A stretch of 64,000 nucleotides of DNA from Halomonas piscis (GCF_031886125.1 NZ_CP119391.1:2232001-2296000); one strand, 5' to 3'. Shown: positions 9,441 through 18,851, counted from the first letter of the stretch. Notes: generated by a model not told the origin, from the letters alone. Translations and numbers: made by a program.

Positions 9441-10199
9441 ATGCCACGCCTTGACCAGCTACTCGTCAAGCAGCAGCTCGCAGCCTCGCGCACCCGGGCC
9501 CAGCGGCTGATCAAAAGCGGCCACGTGCACCGCCTTGACACCGGTGCGCGGCTGCTCAAACCCAGCGAGCCGCTGGCCGAGACCACGCCGCTTGCCGTGG
9601 ATGACGCACCCGAAGAGCGCTACGTTTCCCGGGCGGGGCTCAAGCTCGAAGCCGTCCTCAGCGCCCTGGACAAGCGTTTCGACGGCCAGACGGTGCTCGA
9701 CGTGGGCCAGTCCACCGGCGGCTTCAGCGACTGTGCCCTGCGCTTTGGCGCGCGCCACGTCATCGGTATCGAAGTCGGCCACGGGCAGCTCGCTCCCTCA
9801 CTGCGTGACGACCCCAGGGTCAGCTGCCTCGAAGGCATCAATGCCCGGGCGCTGACCCGCTCCCCGGCCTTTGCTACCCTGTGCCGGCGCCATCCGCCGA
9901 GCGCTGCGGTGATGGATGTCTCTTTTATTTCACAAACGCTGATTCTGCCCGAGATCGCCGCGGCGCTACCGGCCGGCGGCGAGCTTTTATCGCTGGTCAA
10001 GCCGCAGTTCGAACTCGACCCCTCGGCCCTGGGCAAGCGCGGCGTGGTCCGCGATGCACGCCGCTACGCCGAGGTCAGAACGCGCCTTGAGCACGCCTGT
10101 CGGCAAAGCGGGCTGAGCATCGCGCACTGGCAGCCAAGCCCGATAACCGGCGGCGACGGCAACCGAGAGTTTCTGCTCCACGCCCGCTGCCGCGCCTGA
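9441..10199 (+). CDS. tlyA: TlyA-family RNA 2'-O-methyltransferase (S4 + FtsJ-like domains)
   Basis: A 252-residue protein with an N-terminal S4 RNA-binding domain (RLDQLLVKQQLAASRTRAQRL) and an FtsJ-like methyltransferase domain. The SAM loop reads VLDVGQSTGGFSD, where most relatives have DVGASTGGFTD. The K-D-K-E type catalytic set is visible: Lys in SRAGLKLE, Asp in MDVSFIS, Lys in LVKPQFELD, and Glu in GNREFLLHAR. TlyA methylates ribosomal RNA in mycobacteria; the same family is often annotated as hemolysin. It begins 6 bp after the papain-like gene and may depend on it for translation. Confidence 0.9.
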   Translation: MPRLDQLLVKQQLAASRTRAQRLIKSGHVHRLDTGARLLKPSEPLAETTPLAVDDAPEERYVSRAGLKLEAVLSALDKRFDGQTVLDVGQSTGGFSDCALRFGARHVIGIEVGHGQLAPSLRDDPRVSCLEGINARALTRSPAFATLCRRHPPSAAVMDVSFISQTLILPEIAAALPAGGELLSLVKPQFELDPSALGKRGVVRDARRYAEVRTRLEHACRQSGLSIAHWQPSPITGGDGNREFLLHARCRA

Positions 10200-10278
10200 G
10201 CCCCGTTGACTTCTTCAGGCCTCGTGATAAAACACGTCCAGGCGTTTGCCTGCTTATCCATTGACGAGCCGTAACCCC

Positions 10279-11328
10279 ATGACCGCCCGACATCCACTTT
10301 TTGCCGGCTTGAGCTTTGCATTGGCCATGCACGCCGGCAGCGCCTGCGCCGACTCTGCGGACGCCAGCGCACTGGACGCTCGCGTCCACGCCCTGCGCCA
10401 CGAAATCACCCGGCTCAACCTCGAGCTCTCCTCGCTCGAGGCGCGCCAGACGCCGCGCTTTGAAACCTCGGCGTACATGACCGCGCTGACCCCCAAGCCG
10501 CCGGAAGAGCAGGCCATTGCAGAAACCCGCGAGCGCCGGCAGCTGGAAAGGGCGTCCGAGCACAACCCCTTTTCGATCACCGCTCATCGCACCAACTATC
10601 TGTTTCCGGTGAGCTATAACGCCAACCAGGATCGCGCTCGCTTTCGCAACATCGACGCCGACGGACGGGCAGACAATACCGAGGTCAAGTTTCAGTTCAG
10701 CGCCAAGTTCTCGCTGGTCGAGGATCTGTTCGGCAACAACGGGGACCTGTTTTTCGGCTACACCCAGCGCAGCTGGTGGCAGGCCTACAATACCGACTCC
10801 TCCTCGCCCTTCCGCGAAACCAACTACGAGCCGGAAATCTTCATCGACTTCGACAACGCCTGGAATATTTTCGGCTGGGTCAACACCCGCAACCGGCTTG
10901 CCGTCAACCACCAGTCCAACGGCCGCTCGGCACCGCTGTCGCGCAGCTGGAACCGCGTCTACCTGGAAAGCACGCTGCAGCGCGGCGACTGGGCAGTCAC
11001 CCTGGCCCCCCACTGGCGCATTCCCGAGTCCCAGGGCGAGGACGACAACCCCGACATTCACCGCTATATGGGCTACGGCGACGTGCGCATCGCCAGGCGC
11101 TATAGCCACGACCAGGAAGTCGCCGCCCAGCTGCGGGGCAACCCGAATACCGGCAACTACGGCACCCAGCTGGACTACAGCTGGCCGGCCTTCAACGGCG
11201 TACGCGGTCACGTGCAGTATTACTACGGCTACGGCGAAAGCCTGATCGACTACAACCACCGGGTCCACCGGCTGAGCCTCGGCTTCAGCCTCAACCCGCT
11301 GTTTACCCCCAGCGGGCTGCTGCGCTAG
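10279..11328 (+). CDS. pldA: Outer-membrane phospholipase A (PldA)
   Basis: A 349-residue precursor with a signal peptide (FAGLSFALAMHAGSACA), a short coiled region, then the PldA beta-barrel. The family signature is strong: HRTNYLFPVSYN, KFSLVEDLFGNNGDLFFGYTQ, and the active site HQSNGRSAPLSRSWNR. His211, Ser213 and Asn225 have the same spacing as the catalytic H142-S144-N156 of E. coli PldA. The enzyme hydrolyses phospholipids that reach the outer leaflet. The ATG at 10279 is chosen over a TTG at 10246 because it gives a normal signal peptide. Confidence 0.94.
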   Translation: MTARHPLFAGLSFALAMHAGSACADSADASALDARVHALRHEITRLNLELSSLEARQTPRFETSAYMTALTPKPPEEQAIAETRERRQLERASEHNPFSITAHRTNYLFPVSYNANQDRARFRNIDADGRADNTEVKFQFSAKFSLVEDLFGNNGDLFFGYTQRSWWQAYNTDSSSPFRETNYEPEIFIDFDNAWNIFGWVNTRNRLAVNHQSNGRSAPLSRSWNRVYLESTLQRGDWAVTLAPHWRIPESQGEDDNPDIHRYMGYGDVRIARRYSHDQEVAAQLRGNPNTGNYGTQLDYSWPAFNGVRGHVQYYYGYGESLIDYNHRVHRLSLGFSLNPLFTPSGLLR

Positions 11329-11361
11329 TCGTCGTCAGCGGGGTCGCGTCGGGTATAGTGC

Positions 11362-11389
11362 TTGTATCACTCTAGACACCTGCTATGCT
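11362..11389 (+). promoter_or_regulatory. Possible sigma-70 promoter for the yqjDEK-type operon
   Basis: TTGTAT (11362-11367) and TATGCT (11384-11389) are separated by 16 bp, about 70 bp before the start of the DUF883 gene. The gap after pldA shows no terminator. Confidence 0.45.
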
Positions 11390-11460
11390 GACAGCTCGCT
11401 TCTCGCAGCAATGTCACTCACCGGCAACTCTCGTTTGTCTATCCTCAGGAGAAAGACATC

Positions 11461-11793
11461 ATGGCCAAGAAACCGTCAGACCGCCAAGTGCACACCGAAC
11501 AGCTGCAGGACGACCTGCGCCATCTGAGCGACACCGTGGAAGAGCTGGTCAACGCCACGGCCAAGGACGCCAGCTCGGAAATGCGCGACCTGCGCGAGCG
11601 CGCCGAGCAACGCCTCAAGGATACCCGCGCCCGCGTTGAAGCCCGGGGCGAGCAGCTTTATACCGACACCCGCGACAGCCTGACCCAGCAGGCCGACTGC
11701 TGCGACCGCTACGTACGTGACAACCCCTGGACCAGCGTAGGCATCGGCGCTGCCGCCGGCGTGGTGGTAGGCCTGCTGCTCGGACGGCGCTAA
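11461..11793 (+). CDS. DUF883 / YqjD-ElaB family membrane-anchored protein
   Basis: A 110-residue protein. Most of it is a charged amphipathic helix (LRHLSDTVEELVNATAKDASSEMRDLRERAEQRLKDTRARVEARGEQLY). It ends in a Gly-rich transmembrane segment of the ElaB/YqjD type (NPWTSVGIGAAAGVVVGLLLGRR). In E. coli the related YqjD binds ribosomes at the membrane in stationary phase; whether this protein does so is unknown. It is preceded by AGGAGAAAGACATC, and its TAA overlaps the next ATG. It is the first gene of a three-gene set equivalent to yqjD-yqjE-yqjK. Confidence 0.85.
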   Translation: MAKKPSDRQVHTEQLQDDLRHLSDTVEELVNATAKDASSEMRDLRERAEQRLKDTRARVEARGEQLYTDTRDSLTQQADCCDRYVRDNPWTSVGIGAAAGVVVGLLLGRR

Positions 11794-12191
11794 TGGCGCT
11801 GGGTCCCGGCCAACGTGTGATCCAGGCCGTCAGGAGCGTACTCGGTACGCTTGTCGCCAACGGCGAAACGCGCCTGCGCCTGGCGGTACTGGAGCTTGAA
11901 GAAGAACGGGCGCGCCTGCTGACGCTGATACTGCTGGCAGGCGCCAGCCTTTTGCTGTTCATGCTGGCCACGGCCAGCATGACCGCTCTGGTCATCGCCA
12001 TCTTCTGGGACAGCTACCGTTTGCTGGCTATCGGCGCCTGCGCCGTCGTGCTGTTGCTGGCAAGCGTCGTGCTGGCCGCAGTGGCAATACGCCAGGCTCG
12101 GCGGCACACCCTGCTGAAAGACACCCTGAGCCAGCTGGCCACCGACCGCGCCCTGTTGGAGCAACGTAACGATGCCCGCCAAAAACGCTGA
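11793..12191 (+). CDS. YqjE-type phage-holin-family (DUF1469) membrane protein
   Basis: A 132-residue inner-membrane protein. The start overlaps the stop of the DUF883 gene. An N-terminal cytoplasmic helix (ETRLRLAVLELEEERARL) is followed by two closely spaced hydrophobic segments (LILLAGASLLLFMLATASMTALVIAIFW and LLAIGACAVVLLLASVVLAAVAI) and a basic C-terminus. This is the layout of the YqjE/PF07332 family, which is named after holins but has no proven lytic role. It probably works with its two neighbours at the inner membrane. Confidence 0.8.
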   Translation: MALGPGQRVIQAVRSVLGTLVANGETRLRLAVLELEEERARLLTLILLAGASLLLFMLATASMTALVIAIFWDSYRLLAIGACAVVLLLASVVLAAVAIRQARRHTLLKDTLSQLATDRALLEQRNDARQKR

Positions 12192-12507
12192 TCCGGTCTC
12201 CCGTCGCCAGCCGGCACGCCGCTTGCCCTCGCGGGCGGCGCGCAAGCGCGAGCTGCTGGAACAGCTGGAGCAGCAGCGCATCGATATCATGGTGGAAGGC
12301 CTGCGCCTCGAGCGCTCCGCCGAGCCGCTCGATCGCGGCTGGCAAAAGATCGCCCGCTACAAAACGCCGCTGATGCTTGCCGGCGGCGGCCTGGCCTACC
12401 GCGTGGTCAGAAAGTCAGGCCCCCTCGTGCAAATTGGCCGGCGCGCTCTCGCCGCCTATATGCTGGTGCGCAACGTCAAGCGGCTGGGGCAGCGTCCCCG
12501 CCGCTAG
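12172..12507 (+). CDS. YqjK-like small basic protein
   Basis: A 111-residue, strongly basic protein whose start overlaps the preceding gene by 20 bp. It has an Arg-rich N-terminal region (RRQPARRLPSRAARKRELLEQLEQQRIDI), then YKTPLMLAGGGLAYRVVRKSG, a weak hydrophobic stretch, and a basic end. Position as third gene after yqjD- and yqjE-like genes and the general composition fit YqjK, but sequence recognition alone is weak. Its end overlaps the convergent flavoprotein gene by 4 bp. Confidence 0.65.
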   Translation: MPAKNADPVSRRQPARRLPSRAARKRELLEQLEQQRIDIMVEGLRLERSAEPLDRGWQKIARYKTPLMLAGGGLAYRVVRKSGPLVQIGRRALAAYMLVRNVKRLGQRPRR

Positions 12508-13691
12508 CAGGCCTGGCCGCAGGCCACCCCCGAGGCCCAGGCCCACTGAAAGTTGAACCCGCCAAGCTCCCCGGTCACGTCCAGCACCTCGCCGATAAAG
12601 CGCAGCTGGGGCAGGCCGCTTACGCTAAAGTCCTTCGACGACAGCGCATCCGTACTCACCCCGCCGAGCGTCACCTCGGCCGTGCGCCAGCCTTCGGTGC
12701 CGGCGGGCCTCAGCGTCCAGCGATTGAGCCGCTCGGCCCAGGCGGCGATAGCCGCGTTGGAATATTCTGCCAGCGGCGCATGGCTCGCGGCACCGGCGTA
12801 CCACTCGCCCAGCGCCTGAGCCACCCGCTTGGGCAAACGCTCCCCAAGCCAGGTGGAAAGCTGGCGCTTGGGCGTGACGCGGCGCGCCTGGCGCAGCGCA
12901 GCCTCGGCGTCCTCCCCCGGCAGCAGGTCCACACATAGCGCTTCCCCCGGCCGCCAGACGCTTGAGATCTGCAGCATGGCAGGCCCGGAAAGCCCCCGGT
13001 GGGTAAACAGCATCGGCTCGGCAAATGCGCGCCCGTTACAGGCGACGCGCACGTCAAGACTCACCCCGGAAAGCGCCGCTGCCCGCGCCTTCCACGGCTC
13101 GCCCAGCGTAAAGGGCACCAGTGCTGCCCGGGTCGGCAACACCTCGAGGCCAAACTGGCGGGCCAGGTCGTAGCCAAAGCCGGTAGCGCCCATGGTGGGG
13201 ATCGACAGCCCGCCGGTCGCCACCACCACCGCGCCGGCGTCCACCTTGCCAAGCGAGGTTGCCAGGCGCATGCCCTCTCCCAGGCGCTCCACGCGCTCCA
13301 CCCGGGTGCCCAGGCGCACCTCAACCCCCGCCCACTCGCATTCGGTGAGCAGCACCCGCACAATGTCCCTGGCCGAGATGGCGCAGAATAGCTGCCCCGG
13401 CGCCTTTTCCACGTACTCCACGCCGTGGCGCTCCACCAGCTCGATAAAGTCACCCGGCGAATAGCGCTTCAGCGCGGAGATGCAAAAATGCGGATTCTGC
13501 GAGTAGAAATGCTGTGGCGCGGTGGCCGTGTTGGTAAAGTTGCAGCGCCCGCCGCCGGACATGAGGATTTTCTTGCCGGCCTTTTTTGCATGGTCCACAA
13601 GCAGCACCCGCCGGCCGGCGTAGCCCGCCCGGGCTGCGCACATCAGACCGGCCGCGCCCGCGCCGATCACCACCACGTCATAGGTTTTCAC
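12504..13691 (-). CDS. HI0933/YhiN-family NAD(P)/FAD-dependent flavoprotein
   Basis: A 395-residue flavoprotein. The N-terminal FAD-binding motif is VVIGAGAAGLMCAARAG, followed by MSGGGRCNFTN, a hallmark of this family. Further landmarks are VVATGGLSIPTMGATGFGYDLARQFG and a C-terminal GGFNFQWAWASGVACG. The reaction is not established for the family. The start is a GTG at 13691; no ATG occurs before the FAD motif. It diverges from the RND adaptor gene, whose ATG lies only 15 bp away, so the two promoters must overlap the neighbouring coding sequences. Confidence 0.88.
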   Translation of the reverse strand: MKTYDVVVIGAGAAGLMCAARAGYAGRRVLLVDHAKKAGKKILMSGGGRCNFTNTATAPQHFYSQNPHFCISALKRYSPGDFIELVERHGVEYVEKAPGQLFCAISARDIVRVLLTECEWAGVEVRLGTRVERVERLGEGMRLATSLGKVDAGAVVVATGGLSIPTMGATGFGYDLARQFGLEVLPTRAALVPFTLGEPWKARAAALSGVSLDVRVACNGRAFAEPMLFTHRGLSGPAMLQISSVWRPGEALCVDLLPGEDAEAALRQARRVTPKRQLSTWLGERLPKRVAQALGEWYAGAASHAPLAEYSNAAIAAWAERLNRWTLRPAGTEGWRTAEVTLGGVSTDALSSKDFSVSGLPQLRFIGEVLDVTGELGGFNFQWAWASGVACGQAC

Positions 13692-13705
13692 AAGGCAGCT
13701 CCGGT

Positions 13706-14860
13706 ATGCACAAAGCCGCTAGTTTAACAGCCTGTCCCGCTCCCGCCGCCCTTCGCCCGCCTTTTCTGAGTGCGCGGCCTCGCGCGGTGTTCTGGCTGGG
13801 GCTGCTGCTAGCCCTGCTAATGGCGCTGGCCGCCGGGCCGGCGCTAGGGCAGAGCGGCATGCCGGCCCCCCAGGTGATCGCTGCCCGAGTCGCCCAGGGC
13901 GCCTGGGCAGACACCGTGCGCGCCCCGGGCACGCTGAAAGCCGACGAAAGCGTCACGCTCTCGGCCACCGTCACCGACGTCATCACCGCCATCGACTTTG
14001 ACGACGGCGACGAGGTCGAAGCCGGCCAGCGCCTGATTCAGCTGGATGACGAAGAAGAGCGCGCCCGGCTGCGCGCGGCCCGGGCCAGCGCCGGCGAAGC
14101 GCAAAACGCCCTGCGCCGCGCCACCCAGCTGCAAGAGCGCAACCTCTCGGCCCGAGCCGACGTGGAAGACAGCCAGGCCCGGCTGGACCAGGCCCGCGCC
14201 GAGGCCGCCGCTCTTGAGGCCAGGCTTGCCAACTACCGGATTACCGCGCCGTTCTCCGGGCGCATGGGGCTGCGCAACGTAAGCGTCGGCACCCTGGTAT
14301 CTCCGGGGGATGAGCTTGCCACCCTGGACAAGCTCGACGTCATGCGCCTGGACGCCAGCATCCCCGCCGTGCGGCTGGGGCAAATCTCGCCGGGAAGCCC
14401 GCTTCGCGCCCGCACCCGGGCCTTTCCCGAACGCACCTTTCGCGGCGAAGTGGCCAGCATCGATACCCGGGTTGACCCGATCGCGCGCAGCGTCACCGTG
14501 CGCGCCCGGCTGGACAACCCCGACGCGCGCCTGCGCCCGGGAATGCTGATGCAGGTCGAGCTTGATGCCGCCACCCGGGAGGCGCTGACGGTGCCCGAAG
14601 CGGCCATCGTCTCCGCAAGCCGCAGCCACTACGTGTGGCGGCTGGACGCGAACGACAATAACCGCGTGGAGCGCCGCCGGGTCGAGCTTGGCACTCGGCG
14701 TTTGGGCGAAGCAGAAGTCCTCGCCGGCCTGGAGCGCGGCGATCTGGTCGTCGTCCACGGCGCAGAGACGCTGCGCGACGGTCAGACGCCCGAGCTTCTG
14801 GGCATTACCGATGACAACACCGACATCAAGGCGATACTGCGCCAGGGGCGGAGCGAATAA
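13706..14860 (+). CDS. RND efflux periplasmic adaptor (membrane fusion) protein
   Basis: A 384-residue adaptor. An N-terminal signal/anchor segment (AVFWLGLLLALLMALAAGPALG) precedes the paired lipoyl half-motifs (ITAIDFDDGDEVEAGQRLIQLDD and YRITAPFSGRMGLRNVSVGTLVSPGDELATL), which flank a short helical hairpin. Beta-barrel and membrane-proximal domains follow. It bridges the inner-membrane pump to an outer-membrane channel. The ATG at 13706 follows AAGG; the longer frame from 13586 is a shadow of the divergent flavoprotein gene. The stop overlaps the pump start (TAATG). No TolC-type gene is adjacent. Confidence 0.9.
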   Translation: MHKAASLTACPAPAALRPPFLSARPRAVFWLGLLLALLMALAAGPALGQSGMPAPQVIAARVAQGAWADTVRAPGTLKADESVTLSATVTDVITAIDFDDGDEVEAGQRLIQLDDEEERARLRAARASAGEAQNALRRATQLQERNLSARADVEDSQARLDQARAEAAALEARLANYRITAPFSGRMGLRNVSVGTLVSPGDELATLDKLDVMRLDASIPAVRLGQISPGSPLRARTRAFPERTFRGEVASIDTRVDPIARSVTVRARLDNPDARLRPGMLMQVELDAATREALTVPEAAIVSASRSHYVWRLDANDNNRVERRRVELGTRRLGEAEVLAGLERGDLVVVHGAETLRDGQTPELLGITDDNTDIKAILRQGRSE

Positions 14861-17800
14861 TGCGGCTTTCCGATGTTTCCGTGGAGCGGCCGGTGCTCGC
14901 CACCGTCATCGCCGCGCTGATCGTTGCCTTCGGCGTGCTGTCCCTGGATCGCCTGGCGCTTCAGGAATATCCCTCCATCGACCCGCCGGTGGTGAGCGTC
15001 GACACCCGCTACCCCGGCGCCTCGGCGAGCATCGTGGAAACGCGCATCACCCAGCCGCTGGAGGATCGCATTTCCGGCGTGGAAGGTATCGAGACCATCA
15101 CCTCGTCCAGCAGCGACGGCCGCTCGAGCATCAGCGTCGAGTTCAGCCTCGAGCGCGAGATTGACTCCGCCGCCAACGACATCCGCGACAAGATCTCCCG
15201 GGCGCTGGGTAACCTGCCCGAAGAGGCCGACCCGCCCGAGGTGCAAAAGGCCGACGCCAACTCCGATACCGTGCTGTGGCTGAGCCTCACCGGCGACAGC
15301 TATACCACCGCCGAACTCACCGACTACGCCGAGCGCTACCTGGAGGACGCCCTGGCGGTGCTGCCCGGCGTCTCCCAGGTGCGCGTGGGCGGCGGGCGGC
15401 GCTACGCCATGCGCGTGTGGCTGGACGCCGACGCCCTGGCCGCGCGGCGGCTGACCGTCAACGCCGTGGAAAGCGCCCTGCGTGAAGAAAACGTCGAGCT
15501 GCCCGGCGGCGCCGTCGAGTCCCGGGAGCGCCAGTTCATCGTGCGCCTGCCGCGAAGCTTCACCACCCCCGACGACTTTCGCGCGCTGGTGCTCGACGAA
15601 ACCGACAGCGGCGAGCTGATCCGCCTGGGCGACGTGGCCCGGGTGGAAATCGGCGCGGTGGAAGACCGCACGATTTTTCGCAGCAACGGCGAACCCATGG
15701 TGGGGCTGGGGCTGATGAAGCAGTCCACCGCCAACGTTTTGGAAATCTCCCGCGCCGCTCGGAACACCCTGGAAGAGCTGCAAGGCACGCTGCCCGACGG
15801 CATGACGCTGAGCCTGAACTTCGACTCGTCGGTCTTCATCGCCGGGGCCATCCGCGAAGTCGTCGTCACCCTGCTGATCTCGATGGTGCTCGTCGTCGCG
15901 GTGATTTTTCTTTTTCTGGGCAACCTGCGCACCACCCTGGTGCCGGCGGTAACCGTGCCCGTGGCGCTGATCGGCAGCTTCGGCGCCCTGCTGCTCATGG
16001 GTTTTACCCTGAACCTGCTGACGCTGCTCGCCCTGGTGCTGGCCATCGGCCTGGTGGTGGACGACGCCATCGTGGTGCTGGAAAACATCCACCGGCGAAT
16101 GCAGGAGTACGGCGAGACGCCGCTGGTAGCCGCCTGGCGCGGTGCCCGGCAGATCGCCTTTGCGGTGATTGCCACGACGCTTGTGCTGATCGCGGTGTTC
16201 GTGCCGCTGGGCTTTTTGCAGGGCGACATCGGCCGGCTGTTTTCGGAGTTCGCCCTGACGCTTGCCGCCGCGGTGGCGCTTTCCAGCGTGCTGGCGCTGT
16301 CGCTGTCGCCGATGATGGCGTCCAGAGTGCTCAAGCCCGGCATGCACGACGGCCGCCTGGCGCGCGGCGTGCAGCGACTCCTTGGAGCCAGCCGCCACGC
16401 TTACCGGCGCGCGCTGAGGCTTGCGCTGCGCCTGCGTCTGGTCGTGGTGGCGATCTTTGCGCTGCTGCTAGGCGGCATGGCCTGGCTTTCCCAGACGCTG
16501 CCCACCGAATACACCCCCGAAGAAGACCGCGGCAGCTTTTATATCATCGTCAGCGGCCCGCCGGGCGCCACCTTCGACTACATGCTCGACTACATGGACG
16601 AAATCGAGTCGCGCCTGCTGCCGCTGGTGGAAGACGGCGACATCGAGCGTCTCCAGGTAAGGGCGCCGCTGGGGTGGGGCAACATCGAAAACTTCAACAG
16701 CGGCTTTATCATCGTCAACCTGGCCGACTGGGGCGAGCGCCGCAGCGTCTGGCCGATCATGAACGAGGTGCGCGAAAAGCTCGGCGGCCTGCCCGGCGTA
16801 CGCGCCTTTCCGGTGATGAGCCAGGGCTTTGGCGGCAGCGCCGGCAAGCCGGTGCAGTACGTACTCGGCGGCAGCAGCTACGAAGAGCTTGCCCGGTGGC
16901 GCGACACCCTGATCGACTACGTGCGCGAGGACAACCCCAAGCTGCTGGGACTCGACAGCGACTATGAGGAAAAGCAGCCCCAGCTGCGCGTGCACATCGA
17001 CTACGACCGCGCGGCAAGCCTGGGCGTCACCGTCAGCGACGTCGGCCGCACCCTGGAAACTCTGCTGGGCGGGCGCCGGATCACCCGCTACGTGGAAGGC
17101 GGCGAAGAGTACGACGTCATCGTCGAAGGCGAAAGGGGCGCTCGCCCCAGCGCCCAGAGTCTGGAAAGCGTCTTCGTGCGCTCGGCGCGCTCGGGCGAGC
17201 TGGTGCCGCTGGCAAGCCTGGTGAGCTTTGAGGACACCGCCGGCGCCAGCACCCTGAACCGCTTCAACCGGCTGCGCACGATTACGCTGCAGGCCAACCT
17301 GGCCGACGGTTACGCCCTGGGCGACGCTCTGGACTACCTGGACCGCACCGTCGCCGAGATCCTGCCCGAAGCCGTGCAGACCGACGTCCAGGGCGCTTCC
17401 CGCGACTACCGCGAGGCCGGCGGCGCCACGGCGTTTCTGCTGGGCATGGGGGTGCTGGTGGTCTTTCTGGTACTGGCCGCCCAGTTTGAAAGCTTCATCC
17501 ACCCGCTGGTGATCATGCTCACCGTGCCGCTGGCCATCGTCGGCGCCCTGCTGGCGCTTTACGCCACCGGGCAGACGCTGAATATCTACAGCCAGGTGGG
17601 GCTTGTCATGCTGGTGGGGCTTGCCACCAAGAACGGGATTCTGATCGTCGAGTTCATCAACCAGCGGCGCGATGAAGGCGTCGCCTTTCAGGAGGCGCTG
17701 GTCGAGGCGTCGGTGACCCGACTGCGGCCCATTCTAATGACCGCCGTGACCACCATGGCCGGCGCCGTGCCGCTGGTGCTGTCAAGCGGCCCGGGCGCCA

Positions 17801-17979
17801 ATTCGCGGCTGGTGATCGGTACGGTGATCATGGCTGGCGTGGGTACCGCCACGGTTTTCACGCTTTTCGTGATTCCCGTGGCCTACGCCCTACTGGCGAG
17901 AAACAGCGGCTCGCCGGGCGCGGTCAAACGCCGGCTGGCCGCCGAGCTTGACGAGTCCCGAACCGCCGAGGAGGTTTAG
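14860..17979 (+). CDS. RND (HAE1-type) multidrug efflux permease
   Basis: A 1039-residue inner-membrane pump with the usual RND repeat of 12 membrane segments and two large periplasmic loops. The proton-relay residues are present: paired Asp in GLVVDDAIVVLENIHR and Lys in GLATKNGILIVEFIN. The N-terminus RLSDVSVERPVLATVIAALIV is typical of HAE1 transporters related to MexF/VmeD-type pumps. It overlaps the adaptor gene and must recruit an outer-membrane channel encoded elsewhere. Substrates cannot be read from sequence; family members export drugs, bile salts or solvents. Confidence 0.93.
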   Translation: MRLSDVSVERPVLATVIAALIVAFGVLSLDRLALQEYPSIDPPVVSVDTRYPGASASIVETRITQPLEDRISGVEGIETITSSSSDGRSSISVEFSLEREIDSAANDIRDKISRALGNLPEEADPPEVQKADANSDTVLWLSLTGDSYTTAELTDYAERYLEDALAVLPGVSQVRVGGGRRYAMRVWLDADALAARRLTVNAVESALREENVELPGGAVESRERQFIVRLPRSFTTPDDFRALVLDETDSGELIRLGDVARVEIGAVEDRTIFRSNGEPMVGLGLMKQSTANVLEISRAARNTLEELQGTLPDGMTLSLNFDSSVFIAGAIREVVVTLLISMVLVVAVIFLFLGNLRTTLVPAVTVPVALIGSFGALLLMGFTLNLLTLLALVLAIGLVVDDAIVVLENIHRRMQEYGETPLVAAWRGARQIAFAVIATTLVLIAVFVPLGFLQGDIGRLFSEFALTLAAAVALSSVLALSLSPMMASRVLKPGMHDGRLARGVQRLLGASRHAYRRALRLALRLRLVVVAIFALLLGGMAWLSQTLPTEYTPEEDRGSFYIIVSGPPGATFDYMLDYMDEIESRLLPLVEDGDIERLQVRAPLGWGNIENFNSGFIIVNLADWGERRSVWPIMNEVREKLGGLPGVRAFPVMSQGFGGSAGKPVQYVLGGSSYEELARWRDTLIDYVREDNPKLLGLDSDYEEKQPQLRVHIDYDRAASLGVTVSDVGRTLETLLGGRRITRYVEGGEEYDVIVEGERGARPSAQSLESVFVRSARSGELVPLASLVSFEDTAGASTLNRFNRLRTITLQANLADGYALGDALDYLDRTVAEILPEAVQTDVQGASRDYREAGGATAFLLGMGVLVVFLVLAAQFESFIHPLVIMLTVPLAIVGALLALYATGQTLNIYSQVGLVMLVGLATKNGILIVEFINQRRDEGVAFQEALVEASVTRLRPILMTAVTTMAGAVPLVLSSGPGANSRLVIGTVIMAGVGTATVFTLFVIPVAYALLARNSGSPGAVKRRLAAELDESRTAEEV

Positions 17980-18054
17980 CCAGCATCCGCCCAGCCCCTC
18001 GCCCCTCCCCCGACGGGTGCAAGCGACGCTGCACAGCGGGCGACCCCGCCGTGG

Positions 18055-18729
18055 CTACCAGGGCAGCACCTCGCCGTTGCTATGCCAGAAACCGCCGCTA
18101 TTCTCCAGCGTCAGCGCCTCGATACGCCTGGCGATGCCCGCGGCGGCCTCCTCGGCGCTGATCATGCCGCCGAATTTGACCATGCGCGTCTGCACATAGC
18201 CCGGGTGAATCTGGGCCACGGCGATGCCCCGCGGCTTCAGGTCCACGGCAAGCGACTTGCCAAAGGCGTTGAGCGCCGCCTTGGAGGCACGATAGCCATA
18301 GCGCCCGCCGGAGTCGTTATCGGCGATGGAGCCCATGCGGCTGGTAATATTGGCGATCCTGGCGCCCTCGCCCAGGTTGCCCAGCAGCGTTTCGGTCACG
18401 CGCAGCGGCGCATAGGCATTGATCTCCATCTGCGTGCGGATGGAATCAAAGTCGAGCTCACCGAGCCCCTCGTCCTGCAAGAGGCCGGCGTTATTGACCA
18501 GCAGGTCCAGGCGGCGGCCCGCCAGCAACTGTTTCAACCGTGCCACGTCCTCTTCACGGGTCACGTCGATGCCCTCGATCAGCGTTTCGGCGATGTCTCT
18601 CAGCTCAGCCGCCTCTTCGCCGCCGCTGCGGCACACGCCGATCACCGCCCGGCCGGCTGCGTGGTAATGGCGAGCCAGGGCGAGTCCGACGCCGCGGTTG
18701 GCACCGGTGATCAATACACTCGCTGACAT
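18055..18729 (-). CDS. Short-chain dehydrogenase/reductase (SDR)
   Basis: A 224-residue classical SDR. It has the cofactor motif TGANRGVGLALA, the structural LVNNAG, and the catalytic YGYRASKAALN (Tyr-x3-Lys); the Ser appears in ITSRMGSI. Family enzymes use NAD(P)H to reduce carbonyls or oxidise alcohols, but the substrate is unknown. The start at 18729 is preceded by GGAG; a longer frame lacks a site. It converges on the RND pump gene and diverges from the amidotransferase gene. Confidence 0.88.
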   Translation of the reverse strand: MSASVLITGANRGVGLALARHYHAAGRAVIGVCRSGGEEAAELRDIAETLIEGIDVTREEDVARLKQLLAGRRLDLLVNNAGLLQDEGLGELDFDSIRTQMEINAYAPLRVTETLLGNLGEGARIANITSRMGSIADNDSGGRYGYRASKAALNAFGKSLAVDLKPRGIAVAQIHPGYVQTRMVKFGGMISAEEAAAGIARRIEALTLENSGGFWHSNGEVLPW

Positions 18730-18851
18730 ATCAACTCCAGAACAGAAAATGTGGATAGCAGAATAGACACAGGCTTCATGGCGGCGTTGGACCGGCAGCT
18801 GCAACCCAGGTAAAAATGTAGCAAACCCTCTCACCCACGTCAGGAGCTCCC

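Noticed and set aside
11793..12191. Prophage holin gene
   Set aside because: The name comes from the Pfam family. The gene lies in a yqjDEK-type operon, with no other phage genes around it.
14782..16398. A 538-codon minus-strand frame opposite the RND pump
   Set aside because: It is the shadow of a clear RND permease, with low-complexity His/Gln/Arg-rich translation.
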